DNA from: CAYLUN01 sp964386865 | GTDB lineage: Bacteria; Verrucomicrobiota; Kiritimatiellia; RFP12; UBA1067 | DNA: 28,806 nucleotides | Assembly (NCBI GenBank): GCA_964386865.1 | Contig: CAYLUN010000071.1 | Span: 1-28,806 of the forward strand | Reading direction: 5' to 3' | Shown here: piece after piece, positions 26,502 to 28,806 of the stretch | How the letters are laid out: each line of letters opens with the position of its first letter | How positions within the stretch are numbered: the stretch's first letter is position 1 | The notes under the pieces: generated by a model | The model's database searches: none | What the model saw: the letters and a program-made list of their open reading frames with translations, nothing else | What the model was told of the DNA's origin: nothing | Made by a program: the position numbers and the translations under genes

Positions 26502-27919
26502 GACGGCTCCGGGTACTCCTCGAGGACGGCGGCGGCGCAGGTGCCGGTGAAATCGATGGCGGTGACGCAGGCGCGACGCGGGGCGGACTTGTTGCCGCGG
26601 ACCCACGGCCGCGAGTCGGTCAGCAGGTAGAGCGGCGACTTGGCAGACACGATTTTGGCGAGCGGCTTCTCGATGGGGACGTTGGGCGGGAGCACGCGGT
26701 GGCGGATGGCGAGCGCGGCCTTCAGGAGGCCCGCCGAGCCGGAGGCCCAGAGCGTATGCCCGACGTTGCCCTTCACGGTGCCAAGGCCGGCGAGCGGCCG
26801 GCCGCGCCGCCGCTCGCCGTAGATGTCCTGAAGGACGTTGATCTCGGTCTGGTCGGCTGTAGGGACACCCGAGCCGTGGGCCTCGATCAGGGTGATCGAG
26901 TCGGCGGTCACGTCCGCCGCGTGCAGGGCTCGGCTGATGGCGCGCGTGAGCCGCTCCGGCGAGGGAATGCGCTGGTGCTGGTCGATCGACGCGGCCGCGA
27001 TGCCGGTGCTGCGCACGATGGCGTAGATGCGGTCGTTCTGGCGCAGGGCGTCTTTCAGGCGCTTGAGAACGAAAATCGCGCCGCCTTCGCCGGGCAGCGT
27101 GCCGTCCGCGTCGCGGCTGAAGGGCTGGAGCGACTTGTTGCGCGAGAAGGTGATGGCGCCCGCAAGCCCCTGCAGCATGGCGCGGTTCAGCGGCGGCTGG
27201 ACCGCGCCGGCGAGCGCGATGTCGGAGCGGCGCGCGAGCAGGTCGTCCATCGCGCTCTGCATGGCCTGGTGGGCGGAGACGGCGCCGGCGTCCAGCACGA
27301 GGGCTGGGCCGGCAAAGCCGAGCAGGTGGGCCGTCCACGAAGCCGTGGCGCAGCCGATCGCCGACATGAACGCGTAGGGGTTGGGCTCGGGGAGCGAAGC
27401 GGCCAGCTGGGCGCGGATCTCGGCGATCTGATCCGGGGTCGCGCCGGGAAAGAACTTCTGGACGATGTCGAGGGTCTGGTCCACGAAGAAGGTGTGCTGC
27501 AGCCAGTTGATCGAGGCGCAGTTGAAGGGCGGGGCGTATCCCAGGCGCAGGGAGACGCGGTCGGTCGGCAGGCTGCTGATGGAGCTGCCGCTGTCGCGCA
27601 GGGCGTCGATGGCGAGCTGAACCGTGAAGAAGACGTCCTGGTTCTCGCCGGCGTTCATCTTGCGCGGGAAATACTGGTCGGCGGGGTTGCAGGCATAGAG
27701 GTCGTTGAGCTGCGCCGCGCAGGTCGGGTAGGGGCGGTCGAAGACGTTCTTGCGCGGAAGCGCGCGGTCCGCAGTCGCGGCCGGCTCGGAGAGGGGCGTG
27801 AACAGGGCGCGCCGCAGCAGGACGTTGCGCCAGAGCGCGGCCGGGTTGGGCGATTCGGCAAACCGGCAGGCGATGCCGGTGATGACGATGTCTTCGCGCG
27901 ATGTGCGGGAAAGGGCCAT
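26498..27919 (-). CDS. Ketosynthase-like protein lacking the active-site cysteine
   Basis: A 473-residue protein with a full KS fold: N-terminal IVITGIACRFAESPNPAALW, C-terminal-half motifs SRDADGTLPGEGGAIFVLKRL, EAHGSG (His348) and KGNVGH (Lys383, His388). The nucleophile loop, normally DTACSSSL, reads LDAGAVSAHQ, so Ala213 (codon 27281-27283) replaces Cys. The GFGGTNAH motif near the end is also altered (DFTGTCAA). Both His are kept, as in chain-length factors and decarboxylating ketosynthases, where Cys is usually Gln. It may pair with a normal ketosynthase as a chain-length factor, load by decarboxylation, or be a scaffold. In type I enzymes KS and AT share one chain, while here they are split but overlapping. 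No clear ribosome site precedes the ATG. Confidence 0.88.
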   Translation of the reverse strand: MALSRTSREDIVITGIACRFAESPNPAALWRNVLLRRALFTPLSEPAATADRALPRKNVFDRPYPTCAAQLNDLYACNPADQYFPRKMNAGENQDVFFTVQLAIDALRDSGSSISSLPTDRVSLRLGYAPPFNCASINWLQHTFFVDQTLDIVQKFFPGATPDQIAEIRAQLAASLPEPNPYAFMSAIGCATASWTAHLLGFAGPALVLDAGAVSAHQAMQSAMDDLLARRSDIALAGAVQPPLNRAMLQGLAGAITFSRNKSLQPFSRDADGTLPGEGGAIFVLKRLKDALRQNDRIYAIVRSTGIAAASIDQHQRIPSPERLTRAISRALHAADVTADSITLIEAHGSGVPTADQTEINVLQDIYGERRRGRPLAGLGTVKGNVGHTLWASGSAGLLKAALAIRHRVLPPNVPIEKPLAKIVSAKSPLYLLTDSRPWVRGNKSAPRRACVTAIDFTGTCAAAVLEEYPEPS

Positions 27920-27940
27920 GCGGTCGGGTTCGGTTGGGCG

Positions 27941-28759
27941 TTAGGGGGTCGGGGCGCCGGCGGGCGCGTAACAGTGCTCGGGGGCCGGAAAGGCGCCCCT
28001 GCGCACGTCGTCCGCGTAGGCGCGGAACGCCTCGCGGAGGGTGTCGGCGAGGGCGGCGTAGGGCTTCACGAACTTCGGCGGCGGGCTCTCCGACAGGCCC
28101 AGCAGGTCGTTGATCACGAGCACCTGCCCGTCGCAGGCGGGCCCCGCGCCGATCCCGATCACGGGCACGGGCGAGGCGGCTGTGACGGCCTCTGCGACGT
28201 CGGGGGGGACGCATTCGAGCACGATCCCAAAAGCGCCTGCGTCGGCCAGCGCGAGGGCGTCGGCCACAAGCTGCTCACCGGCCTCGCGCGTGCGGCCCTG
28301 CACTTTGTAGCCGCCGAGAACGTTGACCGACTGCGGGGTGAGCCCGATGTGCCCGAGGACCGGGATGCCGTTGAGCGTGAGCGTTTGCACGAGCTCGGCG
28401 CGGAAGGCCCCGCCCTCGACCTTGACCGCGTCCGCGCCCGCCTCCTGCAGGAAGCGGCCGGCGTTGCGCACGGCTTCGGAGATGGAGATCTGGTAGGACA
28501 GGAACGGCATGTCGGCGACGACCAGCGCGTCCCGGGCCCCGCGCGCCACGGCGGCCGTGTGGTGGAGCATCACCTCCAGGGTGACGGGCAGGGTGGAGGA
28601 GTAGCCGAGCACCGTCATGCCGAGCGAGTCTCCGACGAGGAGCAGCGGGATGCCTGCGGCGTCCGCCAGTCGGGCGCACAGGAAGTCATACGCGGTGATA
28701 CAGGGGATCTTGGCTGTCCCCTTTGAGGCCTTGATTCTGGCCGCATTCCACAATTTCAT
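27941..28759 (-). CDS. panB: 3-methyl-2-oxobutanoate hydroxymethyltransferase
   Basis: A 272-residue enzyme of the pantothenate pathway. It transfers a hydroxymethyl group from methylene-tetrahydrofolate to 2-oxoisovalerate, making ketopantoate. The family core is complete: ITAYDFLCARLADAAGIPLLLVGDSLGMTVLGY near the N-terminus (magnesium-binding Asp in VGDS), VVADMPFLSY, ADAVKVEGG, GHIGLTPQSVN, VLECVP and the catalytic Glu region around IGIGAGPACDGQVLVINDLLG. Length is standard. It is the first gene after the promoter, 21 bases upstream of the ketosynthase-like gene on the same strand. Pantothenate feeds the CoA from which the downstream phosphopantetheinyl transferase draws its substrate. 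No Shine-Dalgarno site is present. Confidence 0.96.
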   Translation of the reverse strand: MKLWNAARIKASKGTAKIPCITAYDFLCARLADAAGIPLLLVGDSLGMTVLGYSSTLPVTLEVMLHHTAAVARGARDALVVADMPFLSYQISISEAVRNAGRFLQEAGADAVKVEGGAFRAELVQTLTLNGIPVLGHIGLTPQSVNVLGGYKVQGRTREAGEQLVADALALADAGAFGIVLECVPPDVAEAVTAASPVPVIGIGAGPACDGQVLVINDLLGLSESPPPKFVKPYAALADTLREAFRAYADDVRRGAFPAPEHCYAPAGAPTP

Positions 28760-28766
28760 GTCGCGT

Positions 28767-28794
28767 ATTTTACCACAATCGGCCGCGCGGGCAA
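28767..28794 (-). promoter_or_regulatory. panB: Promoter of panB and the polyketide-like genes
   Basis: On the minus strand, TTGCCC (28794-28789), 16 bases, then TAAAAT (28772-28767). Exactly 7 bases separate the -10 box from the ATG at 28759, so the predicted transcription start falls on or beside the A of the start codon: a classic leaderless arrangement. Confidence 0.6.
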
Positions 28795-28806
28795 CCCGCG
28801 AAAACG

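Noticed and set aside
27348..27352. Cys190 (IGCATAS) as the missing ketosynthase nucleophile
   Set aside because: It lies about 23 residues before the nucleophile loop, in the segment that precedes the conserved GPs-v-D block, so it does not align with the active site.
26502..28214. Extending the AT-DH-PPTase protein upstream to about 1670 residues
   Set aside because: The added part is an Arg/Pro-rich frame overlapping the KS and panB genes. The ATG at 26501, overlapping the KS stop as ATGA, is the natural start.
24489..28726. Plus-strand open frames of about 675-715 codons opposite the polyketide-like genes and panB
   Set aside because: They are mirror frames of conserved genes, without recognisable domains or ribosome sites.

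Overview
The window is GC-rich bacterial chromosome, densely packed with short operons on both strands. Several traits fit the PVC group (Verrucomicrobiota, Kiritimatiellota or Lentisphaerota): a sigma-54 regulator beside a Ser/Thr kinase, secreted alpha/beta hydrolases, a B12-dependent ribonucleotide reductase, PUFA-synthase-like polyketide domains, and intergenic AACGTTCAA-type repeats. That placement is inference. No rRNA, tRNA, transposase, integrase gene or CRISPR array was seen.

Layout. 1-5095 (+): an NtrC-type response regulator (5' end outside the window), an exported cysteine-rich CXXCXGXG protein and a Ser/Thr kinase, joined by ATGA start/stop overlaps, then a DUF192 protein and a secreted esterase. 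5105-6844 (-): a coiled-coil protein with a C-terminal NYN nuclease domain. 6964-8154 (+): DNA polymerase IV. 8163-13138 (-): a complete vitamin B12 uptake operon (TonB receptor, binding protein, permease, ATPase) behind a consensus promoter and a cobalamin riboswitch. 13169-15105 (+): a membrane glycosyltransferase-like protein with C-terminal TPRs. 15183-15986 (-): a lipoprotein. 16095-17483 (+): AsnS.

17484-18863 is a less GC-rich island with one intact and one broken small lipoprotein gene on the minus strand. The element between them has the architecture of an integron attC site, and a weaker candidate follows the intact gene, so the island looks like a short stretch of gene cassettes. 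About 320 gene-free bases with nested inverted repeats separate it from the next gene.

18864-22042 (-): class II, adenosylcobalamin-dependent ribonucleotide reductase, led by a promoter overlapped by a near-perfect NrdR box, and followed by a secreted esterase. This reductase gives a clear reason for the B12 importer. 22130-23137 (+): glutamyl-Q tRNA(Asp) synthetase.

23193-28794 (-): panB, a ketosynthase-like protein, and a 1102-residue protein with acyltransferase-like, dehydratase-like and phosphopantetheinyl transferase domains. The ketosynthase has Ala where the nucleophilic Cys belongs, the acyltransferase has Asn for its His, and the dehydratase has Tyr for its His, while the phosphopantetheinyl transferase motifs are intact. 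This apparently non-catalytic polyketide-synthase pair, linked to pantothenate synthesis, is the most unusual system here. A second theme is that three genes (panB, the 15183-15986 lipoprotein and the NYN gene) have -10 elements only 7-11 bases before their start codons, which suggests leaderless mRNAs.
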